DNA of 25,017 nucleotides from UBA3263 sp964554665. GTDB lineage: Bacteria > Bacteroidota > Bacteroidia > Bacteroidales > Muribaculaceae. This document shows, one piece after another, positions 1-6,987 of this stretch (its first letter is position 1; every line of letters begins with the position of its first letter). The DNA lies in contig CAZKPP010000024.1 in the NCBI GenBank assembly GCA_964554665.1, forward strand, positions 1-25,017, given 5' to 3'. Both the position numbers and the translations under genes were made by a program. A model generated the notes under the pieces. The model ran no database searches, was not told the origin of the DNA, and saw nothing but the letters and a program-made list of their open reading frames with translations.

Positions 1-698
<698 letters not shown>

Positions 699-714
699 AT
701 ATTATTCGGGGATA

Positions 715-1338
715 TTAGTTATTAGTTCGTGAAAGAATAGGCAGGTGCCAGCCGAAGCGCACGGCGAGCATGCGCACCGTAACGATTACGGCCAGGCAGA
801 TTATGCCGCAGATTTCCATGGAGCCGCCCGCCAGGGTTGCGAGCCAGTAGCAGATGCCGCCCAGGAGCGAGGCCATGGCGTAGATGTCTTTGCGGAAAAT
901 CAGCGGCACGCGGTTGAGCAGAATGTCGCGGATAACGCCGCCAAAGGCGCCGGTGAGCATGCCCATGCAGATTGCAACCCCCATGGGGCAGCTGCGAAAC
1001 AGGGCTTTTTCGATGCCGATAACCGTAAACATTGCCAGGCCGATGGCGTCGAAAACCATGAGCATGCGTTCGCGGCGAACGAGCCAGCGGCTGAAAACGA
1101 TAACCAGCACCAAGGCCAGGGCGGTGCAGAGAAAGTAGGCCGTGAACATGCGGAAGTCAGACACCCAGAAGGCGGGCTGACCGAGAACGGCGTCGCGCAA
1201 GGTGCCGCCCCCCAGGGCTGTTACCAGGCCGATTATGTAGGCTCCAAACCAGTCGAAACGACGCAGCGCTGCCAAACGTATGCCCGAAATAGCACACGCC
1301 AGCGCGCCTATCATTTCAATGATAAAGGAGAAGAGCAT
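715..1338 (-). CDS. UPF0126/TRIC-family membrane protein (putative cation channel)
   Basis: A 207-residue inner-membrane protein of the UPF0126 (YicG/YadS) family, prokaryotic relatives of TRIC trimeric cation channels. The protein has the family's internal duplication: the first half carries FDWFGAYIIGLVTALGGGTLRD and the second FDAIGLAMFTVIG and GAFGGVIRDILLNRVP. The two GG(x)(x)RD motifs are the glycine kinks typical of the family. About seven hydrophobic segments are visible. I chose the ATG at 1338 (MLFSFIIEMIGAL) because family members begin right at the first membrane helix and because it sits 7 bp after the rpiB stop. The frame stays open upstream to 1425, but that part only retraces rpiB and is not hydrophobic. 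Substrate and direction of transport are unknown. Confidence 0.9.
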   Translation of the reverse strand: MLFSFIIEMIGALACAISGIRLAALRRFDWFGAYIIGLVTALGGGTLRDAVLGQPAFWVSDFRMFTAYFLCTALALVLVIVFSRWLVRRERMLMVFDAIGLAMFTVIGIEKALFRSCPMGVAICMGMLTGAFGGVIRDILLNRVPLIFRKDIYAMASLLGGICYWLATLAGGSMEICGIICLAVIVTVRMLAVRFGWHLPILSRTNN

Positions 1339-1345
1339 CCGCGGG

Positions 1346-1780
1346 TCAGAGAGGAATTTTTTCGACGCGGCGAATATGGCGGCCCCCCTCGAAGTCGGTT
1401 GCCAGGAAGGCTTCGGTGACTTCAATGGCGGTTTCCTCGGATATGAAGCGGGCCGAGAGCACCAGGCAGTTGGCGTCGTTGTGTTGGCGGGCCAGGCGGG
1501 CGAGCTCGGGTGTCCAGCAAATGGCGGCGCGCACGCCCTGATGTTTGTTGAGGGTCATGGCTATGCCGTTGCCGGAGCCGCAGATGCCGATTGCCGGATA
1601 AACCTCGCCGCTTTCGAGGGCGGCGGCGCAGGGGTGGGCAAAGTCGGGATAGTCGCACGACTCTTCGCTATAGGTGCCGAAGTCAACGATTTTTTCAATG
1701 TCGCTGCGCCGGGCAAGAATTTTTTTGAGGGTTTCCTTCAGGGCAAAGCCTGCATGGTCGGAGCATATTCCTAAAATCAT
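1346..1780 (-). CDS. rpiB: Ribose-5-phosphate isomerase B
   Basis: RpiB interconverts ribose 5-phosphate and ribulose 5-phosphate in the non-oxidative pentose phosphate pathway (cytoplasm). The protein has 144 residues, the usual RpiB length. Family landmarks are all present: the N-terminal SDHAGF (residues 7-12), CDYPDFA (42-48), the phosphate-binding and catalytic loop GICGSGNGIAM (65-75) with the catalytic Cys67, and the His100-Asn101-Asp102 triad in RQHNDANCL. Its ATG overlaps the stop of rpe by 4 bp (ATGA), so the two enzymes acting on ribulose 5-phosphate are very likely translationally coupled. RpiB is unrelated to RpiA; no rpiA is seen here. Confidence 0.97.
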   Translation of the reverse strand: MILGICSDHAGFALKETLKKILARRSDIEKIVDFGTYSEESCDYPDFAHPCAAALESGEVYPAIGICGSGNGIAMTLNKHQGVRAAICWTPELARLARQHNDANCLVLSARFISEETAIEVTEAFLATDFEGGRHIRRVEKIPL

Positions 1781-2424
1781 AGGGCTGAGAGTTTAGCTAT
1801 AGTTTCGGTGGGGTCGGGAGCGTTGAACACGAAGCTGCCGGCAACCAGAATGTCGGCTCCGGCCTCGGCGAGGCGGGCGCCGGTTTCGAGGTTCACGCCG
1901 CCGTCGATTTCAACCAGGGCCCGAGAGCCGGTGCGGGCAATGAGCCGGCGCAGCCGCCGGGTCTTTTCAATGGTTCCTTCAATGAATTTCTGGCCGCCGA
2001 AGCCGGGATTGACGCTCATAAGGAGCACCATGTCGAGGTCGGCAACAATGTCTTCGAGCAGCATAACGGGAGTTGCCGGATTGAGCGTAACGGCGGCCTT
2101 CATGCCGGCGGCCTTGATGGCCTGGACGGTGCGGTGGAGATGGCGCGCGGCTTCGAGGTGGATGTTCATGTATTCAACGCCGGGAATCTTGGCGAGGCGG
2201 TCAATCCAGATTTCGGGCTGCTCGATCATCAGGTGCACGTCGAGCGGCTTTTGGGCGCGGCGGGCAATGGCCTCGATAACCGGAAAGCCGAAAGAGATGT
2301 TGGGCACGAAGCGGCCGTCCATAACGTCGATATGAAACAGCGCGGCTTCGGAGCGGTTGACCATTTCAACGTCGCGGTCGAGGTTGCCGAAGTCGGCCGA
2401 AAGCATCGAGGGGGCTATTTTCAT
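1777..2424 (-). CDS. rpe: Ribulose-phosphate 3-epimerase
   Basis: Rpe interconverts ribulose 5-phosphate and xylulose 5-phosphate, a zinc-dependent step of the pentose phosphate pathway. The 215-residue TIM barrel shows the expected metal and catalytic residues: APSMLSADF at the N terminus, HIDVMDGRFVPN (His31, Asp33) and DVHLMI (His64). The loop MSVNPGFGGQKFI and the acid EIDGGVN carrying the catalytic aspartate are also present, and AGSFVF near the C terminus forms the phosphate site. It overlaps dedA upstream by 4 bp and rpiB downstream by 4 bp. Length and motifs match the family closely. Confidence 0.98.
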   Translation of the reverse strand: MKIAPSMLSADFGNLDRDVEMVNRSEAALFHIDVMDGRFVPNISFGFPVIEAIARRAQKPLDVHLMIEQPEIWIDRLAKIPGVEYMNIHLEAARHLHRTVQAIKAAGMKAAVTLNPATPVMLLEDIVADLDMVLLMSVNPGFGGQKFIEGTIEKTRRLRRLIARTGSRALVEIDGGVNLETGARLAEAGADILVAGSFVFNAPDPTETIAKLSAL

Positions 2425-3074
2425 GACTTTTTGGGCTTAAGGAGTTGAAAGGCTATATAGAGCACGCAGAGGGCGCCCAGGGCATAGCCCGCATAGGAGA
2501 GATAGTCGTTATAATACTCGATCTGCTGGAACAGGTGGGCTTCGTCGACGGTTTTGGCCAGCAGCGAGCCGAGAACGCAGAGAATCACGTTCCAGATGGC
2601 GGCGCCGGCGGTGGTGTAGAACACGAATTTTGCCAGGTTCATGCGCGCCAGACCGGCGGGAATGCTGATGAGCTGGCGAATAACCGGAATGAGGCGGCCG
2701 ATGAAGGTTGAGGCGGCGCCATGTTTGTCGAAATACTGTTCGGCCCGGTCAACTTTTTCGGGCGAAATCATGCAGACGGCACCGAAGCGGCTGCGCGCGA
2801 AGGCATAAACAATCGGGCGGCCTATCCACATTGCCAGCCAGTAGTTTATCAGCGAGCCGCAGAGGGCGCCGCCGGTGGCTGCGACTCCCACGCCAATAAC
2901 GGTCATTTCGCCGGTTTTGGCGGCGATGAACGCTGCCGGAGGCACAACAATTTCGCTCGGAAAGGGTATAAACGAGCTTTCGATAGTCATGAAAATGAAT
3001 ACCCAGAAGTAGTTCATGTGGTTCCACACGAAGTCAAAAAGGCTCTGAGCATCAATAAACGCTAAAACAGACAT
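2421..3074 (-). CDS. DedA-family membrane protein
   Basis: A 217-residue inner-membrane protein of the DedA/SNARE-associated family, which contributes to membrane homeostasis; several members act as undecaprenyl-phosphate or phospholipid translocases. Family motifs are clear: a re-entrant segment with ESSFIPFPSEIVVPPAA (about residues 32-48), a glycine-rich helix, and the signature FIGRLIPVIRQLISIPAGLARM with the conserved arginines. The C-terminal helix ends in a short basic tail (LKPKKS). It is the first gene of the unit: a TAACTTTG -7 box lies 20 bp upstream of its ATG. The gene end overlaps the rpe start by 4 bp. The exact substrate cannot be read from the sequence. Confidence 0.93.
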   Translation of the reverse strand: MSVLAFIDAQSLFDFVWNHMNYFWVFIFMTIESSFIPFPSEIVVPPAAFIAAKTGEMTVIGVGVAATGGALCGSLINYWLAMWIGRPIVYAFARSRFGAVCMISPEKVDRAEQYFDKHGAASTFIGRLIPVIRQLISIPAGLARMNLAKFVFYTTAGAAIWNVILCVLGSLLAKTVDEAHLFQQIEYYNDYLSYAGYALGALCVLYIAFQLLKPKKS

Positions 3075-3093
3075 ACAAGCAATATTTTGCCCG

Positions 3094-3101
3094 CAAAGTT
3101 A
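3094..3101 (-). promoter_or_regulatory. -7 promoter box upstream of dedA
   Basis: Read on the minus strand the sequence is TAACTTTG, matching the Bacteroidetes sigma-factor -7 consensus TAnnTTTG. It is 20 bp from the dedA ATG in an AT-rich stretch and would drive dedA-rpe-rpiB-UPF0126-ychF. No clear TTTG -33 box is seen. Confidence 0.65.
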
Positions 3102-3123
3102 CAAAAATAATTTCTAATTAGTA

Positions 3124-3149
3124 ATTGCTTATTAGCAATAAATTTGCTA
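3124..3149 (+). promoter_or_regulatory. Interleaved inverted repeats, candidate operator of the toxin-antitoxin pair
   Basis: Two overlapping palindromes share one half-site. ATTGCT (3124-3129) pairs with AGCAAT (3134-3139) across TATT, and TAGCAA (3133-3138) pairs with TTGCTA (3144-3149) across TAAAT. They cover the region between the likely -33 and -7 elements. Phd/YefM antitoxins usually repress their own promoter through such palindromes, so autoregulation is likely but inferred. Confidence 0.5.
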
Positions 3150-3155
3150 TCTTTG
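3148..3155 (+). promoter_or_regulatory. -7 promoter box of the toxin-antitoxin operon
   Basis: TATCTTTG matches TAnnTTTG exactly and lies 12 bp before the antitoxin ATG. ATTG at 3124-3127, 20 bp upstream, is a near match to the TTTG -33 box. The element sits back to back with the dedA promoter, so the two units are divergently transcribed. Confidence 0.65.
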
Positions 3156-3167
3156 CACAAAAAAATT

Positions 3168-3401
3168 ATGGAAATAGTATCTACCAGCCAGTTTAGAGCC
3201 AACCAAGGCAAATTTTTGGCGGCGGCAAAACGCGGCCAGTCGGTGATTCTGACTTCGCGGATCGGAAGCTTCAAAATAATTCCGGTCGACGATGATGACT
3301 CGCTGACAAGGCGCATTTGTGCCGGCCTCGAAGAAGTAAAGCGTATTGAAAACGGGGAGATTCCCGCTAAAGCAGCACGCACCTTCCTCAATGAGCTTTG
3401 A
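3168..3401 (+). CDS. Phd/YefM-family antitoxin
   Basis: A 77-residue protein beginning MEIVSTSQFRANQGKFL, the standard N-terminal fold of prevent-host-death/YefM antitoxins, with the following strand SVILTSRIGSFKIIPVDDD. This half binds DNA as a dimer; the C-terminal half (about residues 45-77, LTRRICAGLEEVKRIENG) would wrap the toxin. I chose the ATG at 3168 rather than the in-frame TTG at 3144, because the latter lies inside the promoter and family members start with this motif. The gene overlaps the toxin gene by 11 bp, the usual coupled arrangement. Its partner identity supports the call. Confidence 0.9.
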   Translation: MEIVSTSQFRANQGKFLAAAKRGQSVILTSRIGSFKIIPVDDDDSLTRRICAGLEEVKRIENGEIPAKAARTFLNEL

Positions 3402-3732
3402 GGTCAAAACCACGTTGCGCTTCGAAAAAGAAGCCAAAGCGTTGGCCAAACGCCATCGCTCGCTGAAAAGCGACCTGATGCAACTGGTCGGCTCGCTTGA
3501 ACAAGACCCCTTTATCGGTGTGGAATTAGCCCCCGGACTGCGAAAAATACGCATGGCAATAACCTCTAAAGGTCGCGGCAAGTCGGGCGGCGCAAGGGTT
3601 ATTACATACACTATTGTTACGGCCGAAATGAGTGGAAAGGTTTATCTAATCGACATTTACGACAAAGCCGATTATTCCACAATAGATATTTCTGTTATTC
3701 AGGGGGTTATCGCTGAGATTGAGCGAGATTGA
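3391..3732 (+). CDS. RelE/ParE-family toxin
   Basis: A 113-residue basic protein (MSFEVKTTLRFEKEAKALAKRH) of the RelE/ParE superfamily, encoded directly behind the antitoxin. The order fits the fold: the helical pair KEAKALAKRHRSLKSDLMQLV, then ELAPGLRKIRMAITSKGRGKSGGARVITY, then a strand and YDKADY near the C terminus. RelE members cleave mRNA in the ribosome whereas ParE members poison gyrase; the sequence alone does not decide which applies. The YDKADYSTI end is common in Bacteroidetes members of this group. The start at 3391 lies inside the antitoxin gene. The 3' end overlaps the convergent NUDIX gene by 26 bp, so no terminator separates the two. Confidence 0.88.
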   Translation: MSFEVKTTLRFEKEAKALAKRHRSLKSDLMQLVGSLEQDPFIGVELAPGLRKIRMAITSKGRGKSGGARVITYTIVTAEMSGKVYLIDIYDKADYSTIDISVIQGVIAEIERD

Positions 3733-4267
3733 AGAAATAGTGCCAGAGGGGGGCGGCCATGGTGGTTTGCTTGATTTCGCCGGCCTTCATCAGCTCCAAA
3801 AGCCGCTCCGGAGTGAGAATTTCTACGGCAATATCCTCCGTGGGGTCGAGATGCTGGTCTGACAGCCGCGTAACGCCCTCGGCTATGAACGTGTGCGAAT
3901 GGTTAGTCATGGCCGAAGGATTGGGCGCATAAACATCGAACTTGGTCCATCTGCCACCACCGAAGCCCGTTTCTTCGAGCAACTCGCGGCGGGCGGCCAC
4001 TTCGAGGTCCTCGCCGGGCTCAACAACGCCGGCACACAGCTCAATCATCACCTCCTGCACTCCGTGGCGATACTGTCGCACCATAACGAAATCGCCCTCC
4101 ACCGTGCGGGCTATAATATTTATCCACTCGGGGTATTCGAGGATGTAGAACTCGTCGTGGACGCGTCCATCGGGGAGCTCCACGGCATCGCGCCGGGCGG
4201 TGAGCCACGGCCGACGAATCAGATATTCGCTTTTAAGCGTCTTCCACTTTTTGATTTCCTTTTCCAT
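3707..4267 (-). CDS. NUDIX hydrolase, ADP-ribose pyrophosphatase type
   Basis: A 186-residue cytoplasmic hydrolase that cleaves nucleoside diphosphates linked to another moiety. The NUDIX box fits the consensus at every fixed position: Gly80, Glu86, then RELLEETGF (Arg94 to Phe102). The upstream segment VMVRQYRHGVQEVMIELCAG (61-80) is typical of the NudF/ADP-ribose pyrophosphatase group, so ADP-ribose or a nucleotide sugar is the likely substrate; this is a family-level inference. The ATG at 4267 follows a TATCTTTG -7 box by 8 bp, giving a very short leader. It is a single-gene unit, convergent with the toxin gene. Confidence 0.92.
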   Translation of the reverse strand: MEKEIKKWKTLKSEYLIRRPWLTARRDAVELPDGRVHDEFYILEYPEWINIIARTVEGDFVMVRQYRHGVQEVMIELCAGVVEPGEDLEVAARRELLEETGFGGGRWTKFDVYAPNPSAMTNHSHTFIAEGVTRLSDQHLDPTEDIAVEILTPERLLELMKAGEIKQTTMAAPLWHYFFNLAQSQR

Positions 4268-4275
4268 ATCACCCG

Positions 4276-4283
4276 CAAAGATA
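4276..4283 (-). promoter_or_regulatory. -7 promoter box of the NUDIX gene
   Basis: TATCTTTG on the minus strand, 8 bp upstream of the ATG. Upstream of it (4291-4320) lie near-repeats of gaatttt/gttgaat. The stretch aattttgaatgttgaat is shared exactly with the ribBA promoter region near 24328. Confidence 0.65.
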
Positions 4284-4368
4284 CAAAAATAATTTTGAAT
4301 GTTGAATTTTGAATTTTGAATGCGCCCATGCGGGAGCGTACACGAGCAAAATCCCCACCCCGCAACAA

Positions 4369-4392
4369 AAAATCCCGCCGAAGCGGGATTTT
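4369..4392 (-). terminator. Rho-independent terminator after the leucine-rich-repeat gene
   Basis: A perfect 10-bp inverted repeat (AAAATCCCGC / GCGGGATTTT) with a 4-nt loop lies 23 bp after the stop of the leucine-rich-repeat gene. On the minus strand the loop reads TTCG, an extra-stable tetraloop, and the stem runs into TTTTTT. The arms are symmetric, but a plus-strand transcript would meet a shorter T run. Confidence 0.85.
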
Positions 4393-4415
4393 CAGGGAAG
4401 GATGAGAGTGTGTGT

Positions 4416-6497
4416 TTAAATCGCGAATTTGCGGGTTTGCGAACCCCGGCGAATCAGATAGATGCCGCGCGGCAGCCCCTCCGTCGACTCACCAACCTTA
4501 ACACCATTAAGGTTAAACACCTCTACAGCCCCCTCACCCTCGGCTGACACCTCGGAAATGGCATTGAAGTCGGCATCGCGGCCAATGCGGTTAACGAAAT
4601 TGCACCACGGTTCAGTCGAAGCAATCTTCTCCTCCGCCGACTTCAAATAATACAGCGTCGCCTTCTCATATACTTCGCTGTCAAACAGGCTTTTTACATG
4701 TGGATTTATGGGGTCCTCTGCAAGGTAAGTTACCTCCAGGAGGCCGTTACACTTATAGAAAGCATCATAGCCGATTTCCACAACCGAATTAGGAATGGTA
4801 ACGGCGGTAAGGCCGGAGCACGCGTTGAACGCGTACCAGCCGATAGACGTTACAGAGTTGGGGATAGTAACAGAGGTCAGGCCGCTGCAGTCACGGAAGG
4901 CTGATTCTCCAATCTCTGTTACATAGCCGGGGATTACATATTCACCCTCAATATCCAGCGGGGCAAAATATATAGCACTTTTTTCCTTGCCATAAATAAA
5001 ACCATCTTCAATTATTGCTCCTTCAGGGTTATAGGCTATAGAGACACAATCGCTACCAAACGGATTGCTCAATGTGTTGGGATAGGCCGACTTCTTCAGG
5101 CCCCTGCAACCGCTGAAAGTCCACTCTCCGAGTTCCGATACGGACCCGGGAATTATGACAGAAACAAGACCACTACATCCATTGAACGCACCAGTACCTA
5201 TTGATGTAACGGAGTTGCCAATGGAAAGAGAGGTTAGACCGCTGCAATAACTGAAGGCATATGAGCCGATTTGGGTTACAGAGTCGGGGATATCTATGGA
5301 GGTCAGGCCAATGCAATCGGCGAACGCACTCATTCCGATTACTGTCACAGAGTTGGGGATAGTAACGGATGTCAAGCAACTGCAGTCGCGGAAGGCATAG
5401 TCGCCTATTTTGGTCACAGAGTTGGGTATGACAATAGAAGCCAGACCAGTGCAGTAGGAGAAGGTCCAGTCGCCAATAGACGTTACGGATGTCCCAATTT
5501 TGATTTCGGTCAGACCCTCGCAACTCGAAAAAGCTTCGTCCCCGAGGTCAGTTACGGAATTGGGAATAGTCAATGTGCCGGTCAGACCGGTACACCCGGC
5601 GAACGCATTCCATCCGATAGATGTCACAGAGTTAGGGATAGTCACCGAGGTCATGTCTGTACACCAGCGGAATGCCCTTGCCCCGATCTTGGTCACGGAG
5701 CCGGGGATTACATATTCTCCTTCAATGTTAAGGGGAGCAAAATAAATGGCACTTTTTTCTTTGCCATAAATAAAACCATCTTCAATTATTGCGTCTTCGG
5801 GGTCGTAGGCTATAACAACATTGTAATAATCATATGTATCGAACGGAGCACTCAATGTGTTGGGATATGCCGATTTCTTCAGGCTCTCGCAGCCATAGAA
5901 AGCATATTTGCCGATTTCAGTTACAGAACTACCAATTATGATAGAGGTCAGACCGTGGCAGTTGTAGAATGCTTCTTCGCCGATTGAGGTTACAGAATTA
6001 GGAATGATTATAGAGGTCAGACCCTCGCAAAGGAAAAACGCGCCCGATCCGATTGAGGTTACAGAGTTACCAATAGATATGGATGTCATATCCCAGCAGC
6101 CAAGAAAAGCATTGTCACCAATTTCAGTTACGGAATTGGGGATAGTCATAGAGGTCAGACTTATACAGTCGTAGAATGCGCCTTCTTCGATCGAGGTAAC
6201 AGTGTTAGGAATGACTGCAGATGACAGCTCCTTGCAGCCAGCGAAAGAATAGTTGCCTATACGCACCAAAGAATAAGATGAGCTACCGTCGGAAACGGTT
6301 GATGGAAGAACCAGACTGCCCGATACCGAATTACCCTCGCTATACCAGCCGGTCCCTTGTTTGGTTTCGCAGGTTTTGGCGGTTTCGTCGATGACGGTGT
6401 AGGTTAGGGTTTGGCCCTGGTAGGTGTACTCGAAGTCGCGGGCCGGGGATGGGAGGGCGATTAGGGCGCCGAACAGGAGAAGTAGATGTTTTTTCAT
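4416..6497 (-). CDS. Secreted BspA-like leucine-rich-repeat protein
   Basis: A 693-residue surface or secreted protein. The signal peptide MKKHLLLLFGALIALPSPA occupies residues 1 to about 19. The body holds 18 copies of a ~23-residue unit of the form (S/E)IGxxAFxxCxxLTSVTIPNSVT, the LRR_5 type known from BspA of Tannerella and common in gut Bacteroidales and protists. The C terminus (about the last 45 residues, VFNLNGVKVG ... LPRGIYLIRRG ... KFAI) resembles a type IX secretion sorting domain. Two ~60-residue interludes starting KKSAYPNTLS interrupt the repeats and are near-copies of each other. I chose the ATG at 6497 because it gives the signal peptide; the in-frame start at 6590 only adds a non-secretory leader. 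It may mediate adhesion or host protein binding, but no ligand can be inferred. It stands alone and ends at a strong terminator. Confidence 0.9.
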   Translation of the reverse strand: MKKHLLLLFGALIALPSPARDFEYTYQGQTLTYTVIDETAKTCETKQGTGWYSEGNSVSGSLVLPSTVSDGSSSYSLVRIGNYSFAGCKELSSAVIPNTVTSIEEGAFYDCISLTSMTIPNSVTEIGDNAFLGCWDMTSISIGNSVTSIGSGAFFLCEGLTSIIIPNSVTSIGEEAFYNCHGLTSIIIGSSVTEIGKYAFYGCESLKKSAYPNTLSAPFDTYDYYNVVIAYDPEDAIIEDGFIYGKEKSAIYFAPLNIEGEYVIPGSVTKIGARAFRWCTDMTSVTIPNSVTSIGWNAFAGCTGLTGTLTIPNSVTDLGDEAFSSCEGLTEIKIGTSVTSIGDWTFSYCTGLASIVIPNSVTKIGDYAFRDCSCLTSVTIPNSVTVIGMSAFADCIGLTSIDIPDSVTQIGSYAFSYCSGLTSLSIGNSVTSIGTGAFNGCSGLVSVIIPGSVSELGEWTFSGCRGLKKSAYPNTLSNPFGSDCVSIAYNPEGAIIEDGFIYGKEKSAIYFAPLDIEGEYVIPGYVTEIGESAFRDCSGLTSVTIPNSVTSIGWYAFNACSGLTAVTIPNSVVEIGYDAFYKCNGLLEVTYLAEDPINPHVKSLFDSEVYEKATLYYLKSAEEKIASTEPWCNFVNRIGRDADFNAISEVSAEGEGAVEVFNLNGVKVGESTEGLPRGIYLIRRGSQTRKFAI
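4915..5105. repeat. Internal repeat block, copy 1 (leucine-rich-repeat gene)
   Basis: This block encodes the interlude KKSAYPNTLSNPFG...IIEDGFIYGKEKSAIYF...EGEYVIPG. It matches 5695-5885 at near nucleotide identity, including more than 30 consecutive identical bases around 4990-5020. The copies are about 780 bp apart in direct orientation, so a tandem duplication of about 260 codons within the gene is the likely origin. Confidence 0.75.
5695..5885. repeat. Internal repeat block, copy 2 (leucine-rich-repeat gene)
   Basis: Second copy of the block at 4915-5105, encoding KKSAYPNTLSAPFD...IIEDGFIYGKEKSAIYF...EGEYVIPG. It carries a short insertion (TYDYYN region) relative to copy 1. Direct repeats like this allow length change by recombination. 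Confidence 0.75.
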
Positions 6498-6577
6498 GTG
6501 TGATGAATTGGTTGCAGCGAGGCCCAAATCGCAGACTGTTAAGTGGTTTAAAAAGAAACGCGCGAGGACCTTATCTT

Positions 6578-6633
6578 TCTGTCCGTTCACTTATAGAGGC
6601 CCTGGAATTGCCCATTGGAGTAGAACGGACAGA
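6578..6633 (-). repeat. 11-bp perfect inverted repeat in the putative leader
   Basis: TCTGTCCGTTC (6578-6588) and its exact complement GAACGGACAGA (6623-6633) flank a 34-nt loop. In a minus-strand transcript this would be a stable stem-loop about 80 nt before the start codon of the leucine-rich-repeat gene. The loop holds no TAnnTTTG box on either strand, which argues against an invertible promoter. Confidence 0.6.
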
Positions 6634-6832
6634 GCAGATGCCTCACGCGGGTGTACGTGTGTATAACCACATAAGGCGTCTATCCCTGTCTCAATCCTTG
6701 AACTCCAATTAGAAATTTTCCAGGTTTCTATAAGTCAAGAACGAGCGGTTGGATACACGCTTTCAAAAATATGTCGGTGTCAGCCCCACCCTCAACACCC
6801 GCGACCGGGCATCTGCAGGCGGTCTGACCCCG

Positions 6833-6840
6833 CAAAGTTA
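6833..6840 (-). promoter_or_regulatory. -7 promoter box reading toward the leucine-rich-repeat gene
   Basis: TAACTTTG followed by GCGGGG on the minus strand, the same core as the dedA, pheT and ribBA promoters. The nearest downstream gene starts 336 bp away at 6497, so this predicts a long leader or a separate small RNA. Confidence 0.5.
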
Positions 6841-6910
6841 CGCAAATAATTTTGAATTTGGAATTTTGACTGTTGAATTTTTACGAATTGAGAATTGAGG
6901 GGGAGAGAAT

Positions 6911-6962
6911 TGCGGGGGCGACGGCGGCTCGCCGTCGCTGTGTGTCGCGATAGCGTGTGGGC
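6911..6962 (+). repeat. 52-bp direct repeat, left copy
   Basis: This copy matches 8211-8262 in the same orientation with 4 differences in 52 bases; the first 28 bases are identical. It contains a hairpin of 9-bp arms (GCGACGGCG / CGCCGTCGC) with a 3-nt loop. The pair encloses the broken yhcG gene. Confidence 0.85.
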
Positions 6963-6987
6963 GCCACCAATTAGGGCTGCGAATGAG

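Larger units (their letters stand above)
6498..6987. other. 490-bp gene-free stretch between the leucine-rich-repeat gene and yhcG
   Basis: I see no convincing coding frame. It holds, from left to right: an 11-bp inverted repeat (6578-6588 / 6623-6633), unassigned sequence, a minus-strand -7 box (6833-6840) followed upstream by AT-rich sequence with gaatttt motifs, and one copy of a 52-bp palindromic repeat (6911-6962). If that promoter serves the leucine-rich-repeat gene, the mRNA would have a leader of about 330 nt. Confidence 0.6.

Noticed and set aside
3147..3611. A 154-codon minus-strand frame opposite the toxin-antitoxin pair
   Set aside because: It covers both small genes in antisense and matches nothing. 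The plus-strand pair has family motifs, a promoter and overlap.
6498..6590. A longer start for the leucine-rich-repeat protein
   Set aside because: The extra 31 residues would precede and mask a clean signal peptide starting at 6497.
6578..6633. Invertible promoter (phase-variation switch) upstream of the surface protein
   Set aside because: The inverted repeats are present, but the 34-bp interval has no -7 box on either strand and is short for known Bacteroides invertons. A hairpin is more likely.
6498..6830. tRNA or other classical RNA gene in the gene-free stretch
   Set aside because: I found no cloverleaf with a T-loop and acceptor pair, and no tmRNA, SRP RNA or RNase P core motif by eye.
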